Source: an uncultured Clostridia bacterium
Lineage (GTDB): Bacteria > Bacillota > Clostridia > UBA1381
Assembly: GCA_934462945.1 (NCBI GenBank)
Contig: CAKSJF010000080.1
Span: 1-10,106, forward strand
Length of the DNA: 10,106 bases
Direction of reading: 5' to 3'
This document shows, one piece after another, positions 1-7,044 of this stretch. Each line of letters starts with the position of its first letter. Within the stretch, counting starts at the first letter, position 1. A program made the position numbers and the translations under genes. The notes below the pieces were generated by a model that was not told where the DNA came from, made no database searches, and saw only the letters and a list, made by a program, of their open reading frames with translations.

Positions 1-34
1 GACGGTCATTCATTGCCGCGCTGCCGCTTCGCTA

Positions 35-53
35 CCCTTTGCTCAAGGGAGCC
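35..53 (-). repeat. Left arm (diverged, partial) of inverted-repeat element A
   Basis: The 19 bases CCCTTTGCTCAAGGGAGCC are the exact reverse complement of the first hairpin of the arm at 122-189. Outward from position 35 the usual CAATCCCTCAGTC part is replaced by unrelated sequence rich in GC and CCGC, so this arm is a variant or decayed copy. The distance to the partner arm, about 85 bases, nearly equals the spacing in the complete pair at 8167-8349, which supports reading 1-189 as one composite element that may begin at or before the window edge. Confidence 0.6.
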
Positions 54-121
54 TATTAGCGTGAGACAATGGGAGATATAGTTCCCTAAATATAGCATTG
101 CTGTCAACAAATTATATTTAA

Positions 122-189
122 AATTTGCACTTATTAACGGCTCCCTTGAGCAAAGGGAGCTGTCAGCATAGCTGACTGAGGGATTGTCC
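122..189 (+). repeat. Right arm of inverted-repeat element A (two-hairpin repeat)
   Basis: A two-hairpin repeat. Hairpin 1 is GCTCCCTT/AAGGGAGC (8 bp, loop GAGCA). Hairpin 2 is GTCAGC/GCTGAC around ATA at 162-176. It ends with GACTGAGGGATTGTCC. The lead-in AAATTTGCACTTA also occurs, with small changes, before the arms at 2794 and 8216-8236. The arm ends 20 bases before the ATG at 209, so if transcription starts upstream it lies in the 5' leader of the AraC gene. Confidence 0.85.
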
Positions 190-208
190 ACCCCAACAGG
201 AGGTTTTT

Positions 209-1045
209 ATGACAACCGCAAAAATAAAAGAACTTCAGGAGCGGTTTCGTCCGCTTTTATTTCAGCCGTTTGAATTTAACGGAACAGGAATAGAATTAAA
301 TTATGCCGCCCGTGCGAGGCATCCGAAAACCTGGGTGATTCATCCGCATTTCCATCCCTGGTTTGAATTTAATTATGTTGCGTCCGGGTCGGTTTACACC
401 ACGATAGACGGTGTGGAATTTCTGATTTCTGCCGGAGAGTCTTATATCATTCCGCCGGGTGTAGCGCATTCGCACCGGAATCACGGAGAGGGCGACGACG
501 GCATGTGCATCCGGTTCAGCCTGGAATCCGTCTCGAAAAATCCGCAGACAGATTTTTTAACGATCCTGTCCCGACCGCATGCCGCACCGTTTTCCTCCGG
601 ATTAGAGCGTGTGACCATGCGCGGCGGACTTTTATGCTGTCAGGCAGAATTTGCAGGCTGGCTTGCACACCTTTATGAAACGCTGAATCAGGAGGATGAG
701 ATTGCACCGAAAACGGAAAATCCCTTTGCCGCACAGGTGATTTTGTATTTAGAGGAATATTTTCAGGAAAAAATAAAAATGGAGGAGATTGCGAATGCGA
801 TGAATACAAGCTACCGCACGCTTTCCCGGAGATTTAAGGCAGAAACCGGCAGGACGATTTCCGATCAGCTGACTAAAATCCGTCTGAATCATGCAAAAAG
901 GCTTCTCTCCGGCACGAAGCTTCCGCTATATGAAATTGCCGCACGCTGTGGCTATGAAAACGAATTTTATTTTTCAAAAATTTTCAAAGAACACTGCCAG
1001 ATCCCCCCGTCACAGTATCGTTCGCGTTTTAGAAACGAGCAATAG
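209..1045 (+). CDS. AraC-family transcriptional regulator with N-terminal cupin sensor
   Basis: A 278-residue DNA-binding regulator. Residues about 40-105 look like a cupin sensor barrel: a His cluster at H45, H47 and H49, then E53, and a PPGVAHSH stretch at 82-89. This layout is usual for AraC proteins that sense sugars or other small ligands. The C-terminal 105 residues form the double helix-turn-helix, with a first recognition region around TSYRTLSRRFKAETG and the family signature near ARCGYENEFYFSKIFKEH. The ATG at 209 has AGGAGG five bases upstream (198-203). No promoter was convincing; a repeat fills the upstream region. No target operon is evident: the downstream mreB-like gene has its own promoter. 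The ligand is unknown. The family call is secure; the sensor-fold call is inferred from motif pattern. Confidence 0.92.
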   Translation: MTTAKIKELQERFRPLLFQPFEFNGTGIELNYAARARHPKTWVIHPHFHPWFEFNYVASGSVYTTIDGVEFLISAGESYIIPPGVAHSHRNHGEGDDGMCIRFSLESVSKNPQTDFLTILSRPHAAPFSSGLERVTMRGGLLCCQAEFAGWLAHLYETLNQEDEIAPKTENPFAAQVILYLEEYFQEKIKMEEIANAMNTSYRTLSRRFKAETGRTISDQLTKIRLNHAKRLLSGTKLPLYEIAARCGYENEFYFSKIFKEHCQIPPSQYRSRFRNEQ

Positions 1046-1064
1046 ATTTTAAGGAAATTTACAC

Positions 1065-1093
1065 TTGATTTTTTGCGGAAAATCAGTTATAAT
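1065..1093 (+). promoter_or_regulatory. Sigma-A type promoter for the mreB-like gene
   Basis: TTGATT at 1065-1070 and a perfect TATAAT at 1088-1093 are separated by 17 bases. The start would fall near 1100, about 28 bases before the ATG at 1128. It lies 20 bases after the stop of the AraC gene and argues against the upstream TTG at 1065 as a translation start, because that codon is the -35 box. Confidence 0.8.
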
Positions 1094-1127
1094 GAGAATA
1101 TTAGGGGATTTGAGAGGAGATAGATAC

Positions 1128-2156
1128 ATGTCTTGGATAGACGCGCATATGTCGGACAGTATTGGAATAGATTATGGAACAGATCATATTTCTTTGTACT
1201 TTGCAGGAGATCAGAGCATTCTCCGTGAGCCGTCCGCGGCGGCATGCCTGGTGCATACAAATGAGATCGCAGCGGTGGGAGAGGATGCGGAGCGGCTTTT
1301 GGGGCGCACGCCAAAATGCATTTCCCTGATTCATCCGGTGCAGAACGGTGTGGTAACGGACTATCATTTTGCAGAGGTTCTGCTTCGGAGTATGCTGGAA
1401 AAACGGAAGAAAAAAGGCGCGCTAAAGCCTGTGATGATGCTGACCGTTCCCTGCGGTGCAACCGATGTGGAGGAACGCGCACTGGTAGAGGTCGCAGAGC
1501 GTGCCGGCGCGAGAAAAACGTATTTGGTGGAAACACCGGTGGCGGCGGCATTGGGCGCCGGGTGCGACATCACGCTTGCACGCGGACTGATGGTGTTGGA
1601 TATCGGCGGCGGAGTGACGGATTTTGCGGCAATTTCGCTTTGCAATACCGTGATCGGAAAAGCGGACAAAACCGCCGGATCAGCCTTTACCGATGCAGTG
1701 ATCCGGTATCTGCGCCGCCGGCACAGCGTTGAAATCGGCAGAGCAAGTGCAAAAAGAGTGAAGGAGGAAATCGGCGGTGTGATGAGACGGGAACAGCCGG
1801 TGGATACTGTTGTCTGCGGCACAGATGTGCAGACGCATCTTCCGCGCCGTGTCCGGGTGTATTCCGAGGAACTTTTGGATGCCTTTGAAGAGCCGTTTCA
1901 GGCGCTTTGTGCCTTTATGAAAAACACGCTGGACGAAACCCCTCCGGATATTTTAGGAGACATTATGGAGGACGGCGTTCTCTTAACCGGCGGCGGTGCG
2001 AAACTATACGGTCTGGAACGGCGGCTGCGCCGGGAAACCGGCTTAAAGCTTTTCACAGCGGAGGAGCCGGAATTGTGCGCTGTTCGCGGCTGCGGCATTG
2101 CGATTGAACATTTAGACGATCTGCCGGGGATTGTTCACAGCTATCATAATATATAG
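1128..2156 (+). CDS. MreB-like actin-family protein (divergent paralogue)
   Basis: A 342-residue bacterial actin of the MreB/Mbl family, whose members form membrane-bound filaments that guide lateral cell-wall synthesis. Family blocks are in order: phosphate-1 GIDYGT (13-18), EPSAAA, AVGEDAERLLGRTP, the PVQNGVVTDY segment, VETPVAAALGAG (E135), phosphate-2 DIGGGVTD (158-165) and the adenosine block LTGGGAKLYGLERRL near the C-terminus. Length matches MreB. Differences from usual MreB are visible: EEP is ETP, and GGGTTE is GGGVTD, so Asp replaces the usual catalytic Glu. It has no mreC or mreD neighbour, so it is more likely an extra paralogue than the main rod-shape MreB. The start was set by GAGAGGAGA seven or so bases upstream and by the promoter at 1065-1093; ATG 1149 is an alternative. 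A LOG-family gene follows 17 bases later, probably in the same transcript. Confidence 0.88.
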   Translation: MSWIDAHMSDSIGIDYGTDHISLYFAGDQSILREPSAAACLVHTNEIAAVGEDAERLLGRTPKCISLIHPVQNGVVTDYHFAEVLLRSMLEKRKKKGALKPVMMLTVPCGATDVEERALVEVAERAGARKTYLVETPVAAALGAGCDITLARGLMVLDIGGGVTDFAAISLCNTVIGKADKTAGSAFTDAVIRYLRRRHSVEIGRASAKRVKEEIGGVMRREQPVDTVVCGTDVQTHLPRRVRVYSEELLDAFEEPFQALCAFMKNTLDETPPDILGDIMEDGVLLTGGGAKLYGLERRLRRETGLKLFTAEEPELCAVRGCGIAIEHLDDLPGIVHSYHNI

Positions 2157-2173
2157 GAAAGTTGGTTTTTGGT

Positions 2174-2749
2174 ATGAATATATGTGTATACGGTGCGTCG
2201 AGCAACGATATTCCGGAAATCTATCTGGAAAAAACAGAGGAGCTGGGCGAAAAAATTGCAAAGCGCGGACACGGTCTGGTGTTTGGCGCAGGGGATAACG
2301 GTGTAATGGGCGCTGCGGCACGCGGCGTCAAGCGCGGCGGCGGAAAAATTGTCGGTGTTGTTCCGTCCTTTTTCAACGTGGACGGGATTATTTATCCGCA
2401 GTGCGATGAGTTGATCCGCCCGGAGACGATGCGTGAGCGAAAGCAGATCATGGAAGATCGCGCCGACGCATTTATCACAGCGCCCGGCGGTATCGGAACA
2501 TTTGAGGAATTTTTTGAAATCCTGACCTTAAAGCAGCTTGGCAGACATAATAAGCCGATTGTGCTATACAATCTGAACGGCTATTACGACGGTGTGGTGA
2601 ATCTTTTGGAGCAGGCAATTTCGCAAGGGTTTATGCGTGAAATGTGCCGCCGTCTCTGCCGCGTTCTGGACGATCCGGACGAGATTTTAGATTATCTTGA
2701 AAATTATCATGAGGAAAAAATTGATATTCTGCATATGAAAAATATTTAA
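2174..2749 (+). CDS. LOG-family protein (TIGR00730 type; putative nucleoside 5'-monophosphate phosphoribohydrolase)
   Basis: A 191-residue Rossmann-like cytosolic enzyme of the LOG/YvdD family. Known members split the N-glycosidic bond of cytokinin riboside monophosphates or of AMP and related nucleotides, releasing base and ribose 5-phosphate; the bacterial substrate is often unknown. The signature is PGGIGTFEE at 104-112, preceded by MRERK at 86-90, which holds the conserved Arg of the active site. An N-terminal CVYGASS and a glycine-rich GAGDNGVMGAAA (38-49) form the nucleotide-binding part. The ATG at 2174 was preferred over the TTG at 2162 because the AGGAAAG at 2155-2161 abuts that TTG. 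It follows the mreB-like gene by 17 bases with no terminator, so the two are probably cotranscribed. Family assignment is secure, substrate is not. Confidence 0.93.
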   Translation: MNICVYGASSNDIPEIYLEKTEELGEKIAKRGHGLVFGAGDNGVMGAAARGVKRGGGKIVGVVPSFFNVDGIIYPQCDELIRPETMRERKQIMEDRADAFITAPGGIGTFEEFFEILTLKQLGRHNKPIVLYNLNGYYDGVVNLLEQAISQGFMREMCRRLCRVLDDPDEILDYLENYHEEKIDILHMKNI

Positions 2750-2793
2750 AATATGGGGGAATAAGATCAATTAATGTCTGTTTATAAAATATA

Positions 2794-2860
2794 AAATTTA
2801 CACTTACCAACGGCTCCCTTGAGCAAAGGGAGCTGTCAGCAAGGCTGACTGAGGGATTGT
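2794..2860 (+). repeat. Single-arm copy B of the two-hairpin repeat
   Basis: Same repeat as at 122-189: lead-in AAATTTACACTTACC, hairpin 1 GCTCCCTT/AAGGGAGC, hairpin 2 GTCAGC/GCTGAC around AAG (2835-2849), and the end GACTGAGGGATTGT. No inverted partner is seen within the gap between the LOG gene and nrdG, so this is a singlet. It ends 34 bases before the nrdG start and points towards it, as the arms before 209 and 8374 do. Confidence 0.87.
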
Positions 2861-2894
2861 TTTCTGACGATAAAAAATACATTAGGAAGTGATT

Positions 2895-3401
2895 ATGATG
2901 GAGCTTCGTTTATACGGAGAGGTGAACGATTCGATTGTGGACGGACCGGGCATGCGTTATGGGGTGTTTGTGCAGGGCTGTTTTCACAACTGCGAGGGCT
3001 GCCACAATCCAAAATCGCACGATCCGAACGGCGGCTATCTGTCCGATACCGATACCGTATTTGAAAAAATCCGCAAAAATCCGATTTTAGACGGCGTCAC
3101 CTTTTCAGGCGGTGAGCCGTTTTTGCAGGCAAAGCCATTGACGGAACTGGCAAAAAAAGCGCATGCAATCGGTCTTGACACGCTTTGTTACACCGGGTAT
3201 CTTTTTGAGGAGCTTTTATCCGGTGCGAATGCGGAAAACGGATGGATGGAGTTTTTAGAAAATTTAGATATTTTAGTGGACGGAAGATTCGTGCTTGCGC
3301 AAAGAAGCATTGACTTGCAGTTTTGCGGATCAAAAAATCAGCGGATCATAGACGTTCCGAAAAGTCTTGCAGAAAAAGAGGTTGTTTTGTGGAATCCATA
3401 A
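2895..3401 (+). CDS. nrdG: Anaerobic ribonucleoside-triphosphate reductase activating protein
   Basis: A 168-residue radical SAM activase. It uses a [4Fe-4S] cluster and S-adenosylmethionine to place the glycyl radical on the class III reductase NrdD, enabling dNTP synthesis without oxygen. The cluster motif CFHNCEGC is CX3CX2C (C29, C33, C36), preceded by the NrdG-typical DGPGMRYGVFVQG. The SAM-binding SGGEP is at 71-75. Length is normal for NrdG. The start is ATG 2895 or ATG 2898; AGGAAG at 2884-2889 gives 5- or 8-base spacing, while GTG 2889 would overlap the ribosome site. No nrdD lies in the window, so its partner is elsewhere; activation of another glycyl radical enzyme is a weaker alternative. 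The last 13 bases overlap the next gene, suggesting coupled translation. Confidence 0.93.
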   Translation: MMELRLYGEVNDSIVDGPGMRYGVFVQGCFHNCEGCHNPKSHDPNGGYLSDTDTVFEKIRKNPILDGVTFSGGEPFLQAKPLTELAKKAHAIGLDTLCYTGYLFEELLSGANAENGWMEFLENLDILVDGRFVLAQRSIDLQFCGSKNQRIIDVPKSLAEKEVVLWNP

Positions 3402-4168
3402 AAATACATGTGATTCATTCTCTCTGGCCGGAACAGCAGGGGTTTCATTTAGAACGGCACAGGGAGGAGGGGGAGTATATTTTTGTACATTTTCTGTCCC
3501 CTGTCCGGCTGTCGGTGGAGGGGCGGCAGTTTTTTGCGCGCGAGGGCAGCTGCATGCTTTATGACCGGTTTCCGGATCGGACGATTGACGCGCCCGACGC
3601 GCCGCTTTTGCATAACTGGTTTCATGCCGAGGGCAATTTCCCTGCGCTTTTGGAAAAATATCAGCTACAGTTTAACACGCTCTATGAGCCAGGCTGCGAT
3701 GCGGAATTAACCGGGATTATGCAGGCGGTGGAACGAGAATGGATGCGGAAAAAGCCATTTTCCGCGCAAATTTGCGCACTGAAAATTGAAGAACTGTTTG
3801 CGCGGATTGCACGCGGTGCGGTGTCGGGAGCGGATGTGAGCCTGCCGGCGGAGCGGCAGCAGGAGTTTTATGCGCTCCGCGCAGAATTGCAGCAGCACTT
3901 TGCCGAGATTGAGCGTGTTTCCTCTCTTGCTGAACTGGTGCATATGAGTCCGGCAAGATTTTTTGCGGCATACCGGCAGATGTTTGGTATTTCTCCCGGA
4001 CAGGATCTGCAAAGAATCCGGATTGAGCATGCAAAACAGCTTTTGATGCAGGGTAGCTGCTCTGTTTCCGAGACAGCCGAGTTGGTCGGCTATCATAACC
4101 CCTACCACTTTATCCGTATTTTCCGGCAGACGGTAGGAGTAACGCCGGGAAAATATCGAATGCTGTAA
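3389..4168 (+). CDS. AraC-family transcriptional regulator overlapping nrdG
   Basis: A 259-residue regulator with a GTG start inside the nrdG end. GAGG at 3378-3381 sits seven bases before GTG 3389, which decides this start over longer versions that would run further into nrdG. The N-terminal about 160 residues resemble a cupin-like sensing domain (LERHREEGEYIFVHF, then SCMLYDRFPDRTIDAPDAP), though with few recognisable motifs. The last about 97 residues are the double helix-turn-helix: SLAELVHMSPARFFAAYRQ, then the signature ELVGYHNPYHFIRIFRQ and TPGKYR at the extreme end. The 13-base overlap with nrdG implies cotranscription and translational coupling. Its target is unknown; the next unit (4239-6842) has its own promoter starting seven bases after this stop and is a plausible but unproven target. 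Confidence 0.9.
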   Translation: MESIKIHVIHSLWPEQQGFHLERHREEGEYIFVHFLSPVRLSVEGRQFFAREGSCMLYDRFPDRTIDAPDAPLLHNWFHAEGNFPALLEKYQLQFNTLYEPGCDAELTGIMQAVEREWMRKKPFSAQICALKIEELFARIARGAVSGADVSLPAERQQEFYALRAELQQHFAEIERVSSLAELVHMSPARFFAAYRQMFGISPGQDLQRIRIEHAKQLLMQGSCSVSETAELVGYHNPYHFIRIFRQTVGVTPGKYRML

Positions 4169-4174
4169 ATTTAT

Positions 4175-4203
4175 TTGCATTTTATGAGTTTTTATGTTAT
4201 AAT
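4175..4203 (+). promoter_or_regulatory. Sigma-A type promoter for the E2-like/ligase unit
   Basis: TTGCAT at 4175-4180 and a perfect TATAAT at 4198-4203 are 17 bases apart. The predicted start near 4210 leaves a short leader of about 29 bases with GAGAGGAA at 4223-4230 before ATG 4239. No clear terminator separates it from the AraC stop at 4168. Confidence 0.82.
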
Positions 4204-4238
4204 AAATACAATAATTTTTTATGAGAGGAATCGTACAT

Positions 4239-5102
4239 ATGAGAAGATGGGGAGACCGAAAGGATGGGACGCTGGTTCGGGATGCGGATGCGATGCATTT
4301 TATCCTGCCGATTATCTATCCGAACCGGTGTGATAACGAGGCGTTCATTTCCGAACGAATTGATTTAACCAATATCAACGCGTACTTAGAAAAGAAAAAC
4401 CAGGATCATCCGGAGTATAAATACAATCTGTTTCAGGTGCTGGTGACGGCTTTGTTAAAGGCAGTGACGCTCCGGCCGAAGATGAACCGGTTTATTGCCA
4501 ATCAGAATCTGTACCAAAGAAATCATATATCGGCAGCCTTTGTCGTGAAGAAAATTTTTTCGGATGACGGTGAGGAGGGTCTGGCATTTATCCATTCCAA
4601 GCCGACCGACACAATTGACAGCATTCATGAGGAACTATACCGCCAGGTGTCCTATTGTAAAAACCAGGACAACCGGGATTCCTCCTCTGAGGCGATGAAT
4701 ATTTTTAATAAAATGCCGCGCTTTTTGGGAAAGGCGATTGTCCGGTTTCTTTGCATGCTGGATCGGCACGGGAAGGTGCCTGCACCGCTGATTCAGACCG
4801 ACCCGGCATATGCGTCAGTTTTTCTGACAAACTTAGGGTCAATCAAGCTGCGTTCCGGCTATCACCATCTGACAAACTGGGGAACAACCTCTTTGTTCGT
4901 CGTGGTCGGAGAAAAGAAGATCCGCCCGTTCTATGAGCCGGACGGAAGCTTTACCATGCGGGATAGCGTGGATCTCGGACTGACGGTGGACGAGCGGATT
5001 GCAGACGGCTATTATTTTTCCAAAACCATCCGGCTTTTAAAAAAGCTTTTAGAAAATCCGGAATTACTGGAAAGACCGCTTTGCGAGGAGGTGGAGTATT
5101 AA
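4239..5102 (+). CDS. Stand-alone E2/CAT-fold acyltransferase-like protein with Glu at the catalytic His position
   Basis: A 287-residue protein matching the catalytic domain of 2-oxo acid dehydrogenase E2 subunits (chloramphenicol acetyltransferase fold). There is no lipoyl or E3-binding domain. The C-terminal half follows the E2 pattern closely: LTNLGSIKL, then SLFVVVGEKKIRPF, LGLTVDERIADG and LLENPELLE. In E2 enzymes the motif is DHRxxDG with a catalytic His; here it is DERIADG (D251, E252, D256, G257), so ordinary CoA-thioester acyl transfer by the His is not expected. An HH pair occurs earlier (H209-H210), but it aligns with the segment before the catalytic motif. ATG 4239 was chosen because GAGAGGAA lies eight bases upstream; ATG 4221 has no ribosome site. 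The stop codon abuts the ligase ATG, so the two are cotranscribed and probably work together. Actual reaction unknown. Confidence 0.85.
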   Translation: MRRWGDRKDGTLVRDADAMHFILPIIYPNRCDNEAFISERIDLTNINAYLEKKNQDHPEYKYNLFQVLVTALLKAVTLRPKMNRFIANQNLYQRNHISAAFVVKKIFSDDGEEGLAFIHSKPTDTIDSIHEELYRQVSYCKNQDNRDSSSEAMNIFNKMPRFLGKAIVRFLCMLDRHGKVPAPLIQTDPAYASVFLTNLGSIKLRSGYHHLTNWGTTSLFVVVGEKKIRPFYEPDGSFTMRDSVDLGLTVDERIADGYYFSKTIRLLKKLLENPELLERPLCEEVEY

Positions 5103-6842
5103 ATGGCACAGATCACGGCAAAAACCCCATGGAAAGATCATTTAGGGGATGTACCGATGCATTTGAAATATTTTGAGGGATCGATGTTTGAAGCGGTGGA
5201 AAAAATCGCAAAGGAATATCCGAATCAAATTGCATTTGACTTTATGGGTCGCTCCACCACCTATCAGAGGTTGGCAGACGAGGTCAGAAAGTGTGCAAAA
5301 TCGTTAAAAACCATTGGTGTCCGTGCAGGCGACCGGGTTACGATTGCAATGCCGAATTGTCCGCAGGCAATTTATATGTTCTATGCGGTCAATCTGGTGG
5401 GCGGTGTTGCCAATATGATTCATCCGCTTTCAGCAGAAAAGGAAATCGAATTTTATTTAAACGAATCCCAAAGTGTAACCGCGGTTACCCTGGATCAGTT
5501 TTACGGAAAATTTGAAAATATCCGGCAGAATACCAGTGTGGTCAATATCGTGATTGCAAGCGTAAAGGATGAGCTTTCTAAGCCGATTAAGGCTGGCTAT
5601 ATGCTGACCGAGGGACGGAAAATTCAGAAAATCCCTGCCGACGCACCGATCATTCGCTGGAATGAGTTTATGCGGATGGGCAGACACTGTTTTTATAATT
5701 ATGAAGTAAAAAGACAGTCAGACGATCCGGCGGTCATTCTTTATTCCGGCGGCACAACCGGAAAAACAAAGGGCATTGTGCTGACGAATAAGAATTTTAA
5801 TGCGCTCGGACAACAGGTGGTTGCAGCCAATCCAATGTTCCGCCTGGGGGATAAAATGCTTGCGGCAATGCCGCTTTTCCACGGCTTTGGACTGGGTGTC
5901 TGCATTCATACCATGCTGTCGCAGGGGGGGCGGTGTATTTTAGTGCCGCGCTTTACGGCAAAAAGCTATGCCAAGCTGATCACAAAATATAAATGCAATT
6001 TTATCGCCGGTGTGCCGACGCTTTATGAGGCGCTTTTGCGTCTGCCGGCAATGGAGGGTGCGGATTTAAGCTCACTCAAGGGTGTATTCTCCGGCGGCGA
6101 TTCGCTTTCGGTAGAGTTAAAGAAAAAATTCGACCGGTTTTTGTATGACCATAATTGTATCATCCAGGTGCGCGAGGGTTACGGCATGACCGAAACCGTT
6201 ACGGCATGCTGTCTCACACCGCCGCATATGTTCAAGCAAGGCAGTATCGGACTGCCGTTCCCGGATACCTATATCAAAATTGTAGAGCCGGGAACCGACC
6301 GGGAACTTCCCTATGGCGAGGAGGGAGAAATTCTGCTTGCCGGTCCGACTGTGATGAAAGAATATATGAACCACCCGGAGGAAACCGCCGAAACGCTCCG
6401 AAAGCATGAGGACGGTTTAACCTGGGTTTATAGCGGTGATCTCGGCATGATGGATTCGGAGGGCTTTATCTATTTCCGCGGCAGAGCAAAGCGGATGATT
6501 ATTTCCTCCGGCTATAATATCTATCCCGGACAGATCGAAAATATTTTAGACGCGCATGAAAAGGTGCAGATGAGCTGTATTATCGGTGTGCCGGACGCGT
6601 ATAAAATGCAGAAAGTGAAAGCGTTTGTGAAACTGACACCGGGCATTCCTGCCAATGAGGAAACCAAGAACGAGCTTTTGGATTATTGCAGAAAGCATAT
6701 TGCAAAATATGCAATGCCGTATGATATTGAATTTAAAGAAGATATGCCGAAAACCTTAGTCGGTAAGGTGGCATACCGGGAATTAGAGGAAGAAGAATTA
6801 GAAAAGCGTGAAAAAGAGGAAAAAGTCCTAACGCATGCATAA
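5103..6842 (+). CDS. AMP-forming acyl-CoA synthetase/ligase (ANL superfamily)
   Basis: A 579-residue adenylate-forming enzyme that should activate a carboxylic acid with ATP to an acyl-AMP and pass it to CoA or another thiol. Visible core motifs in order: the P-loop YSGGTTGKTKG at 214-224 (the usual P before KG is T), GYGMTE at 359-364, YSGDLG from Y443 with the ribose-binding Asp D446, GRAKRMIISSGYNIYP linking to the C-terminal lid, and PKTLVGK with the predicted catalytic Lys K555. Size fits acyl-CoA ligases such as FadD relatives. The C-terminus ends in a Glu/Lys-rich tail. AGGAGGT at 5086-5092 serves ATG 5103, which directly follows the stop of the E2-like gene. A fatty or aromatic acid substrate cannot be told apart here. 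The partner protein may act on its product, which is inference. Confidence 0.92.
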   Translation: MAQITAKTPWKDHLGDVPMHLKYFEGSMFEAVEKIAKEYPNQIAFDFMGRSTTYQRLADEVRKCAKSLKTIGVRAGDRVTIAMPNCPQAIYMFYAVNLVGGVANMIHPLSAEKEIEFYLNESQSVTAVTLDQFYGKFENIRQNTSVVNIVIASVKDELSKPIKAGYMLTEGRKIQKIPADAPIIRWNEFMRMGRHCFYNYEVKRQSDDPAVILYSGGTTGKTKGIVLTNKNFNALGQQVVAANPMFRLGDKMLAAMPLFHGFGLGVCIHTMLSQGGRCILVPRFTAKSYAKLITKYKCNFIAGVPTLYEALLRLPAMEGADLSSLKGVFSGGDSLSVELKKKFDRFLYDHNCIIQVREGYGMTETVTACCLTPPHMFKQGSIGLPFPDTYIKIVEPGTDRELPYGEEGEILLAGPTVMKEYMNHPEETAETLRKHEDGLTWVYSGDLGMMDSEGFIYFRGRAKRMIISSGYNIYPGQIENILDAHEKVQMSCIIGVPDAYKMQKVKAFVKLTPGIPANEETKNELLDYCRKHIAKYAMPYDIEFKEDMPKTLVGKVAYRELEEEELEKREKEEKVLTHA

Positions 6843-6911
6843 AAAAATTTTAGGACTGTGGGGATGATTAAAAGGTAGTGCAAGATCATTTTTACTTTTG
6901 TTTTAAAATAC

Positions 6912-6940
6912 TTGACAAATGGATGATAGCATGCTATAAT
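6912..6940 (+). promoter_or_regulatory. Consensus promoter for candidate small RNA
   Basis: TTGACA at 6912-6917 and TATAAT at 6935-6940 are both exact consensus with a 17-base spacer, the best promoter in the window. The predicted start is at about 6947, the first base of the tandem repeat. No plus-strand gene begins before rsmG, more than 1.4 kb away and beyond a terminator. Confidence 0.88.
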
Positions 6941-6946
6941 AATATT

Positions 6947-7032
6947 AAAGATTAGGTGCGAGGGTAGCACCTTTATAAAAAAGTCCCCATCAAAGATTAG
7001 GTGCGAGGGTAACACCTTTATAAAGAAGTCCC
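6947..7032 (+). repeat. Tandem duplication, two 41-nt units with a 45-nt period
   Basis: Units at 6947-6987 and 6992-7032 match at 39 of 41 positions. The differences are G6967 to A7012 and A6980 to G7025. The first removes the closing pair of the hairpin; the second lies in the A-rich linker. The four-base spacer is not part of the match. Confidence 0.93.
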
Positions 7033-7044
7033 AACGGAAGATAT

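Noticed and set aside
98..124. Promoter for the first AraC gene (TTGCTG ... TAAAAT)
   Set aside because: Spacer of 15 bases and weak boxes in AT-rich sequence; similar weak matches occur by chance, including one before nrdG.
6..191. Minus-strand reading frame of 61 residues over the first repeat element
   Set aside because: It is a translation of the repeat: the same NPSV..ADSSLCSREPL peptide arises from the copy at 2794-2860. No ribosome site is evident.
1065..1127. Upstream TTG start for the mreB-like gene
   Set aside because: This codon is the -35 box of the gene's own promoter, and a good ribosome site precedes ATG 1128.
6862..6899. Terminator after the ligase gene
   Set aside because: ATGAT/ATCAT is only five pairs with a 16-base loop before a T-rich stretch; too weak to call.
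6683..7015. Minus-strand reading frame of 110 residues with a repeated LPSHLIF peptide
   Set aside because: The repeated peptide comes from the 45-nt period being a multiple of three in the tandem RNA repeat; the frame overlaps the ligase end and has no family features.
6947..7032. T-box riboswitch or preQ1-I riboswitch assignment
   Set aside because: There is no T-box stem I and the TGGN bulge reads TAGC/TAAC; for preQ1-I the loop bases that bind the ligand are absent. Neither has a downstream gene on this strand.
6947..7032. CRISPR-like array
   Set aside because: Only two units with a four-base spacer; no spacers and no cas genes.
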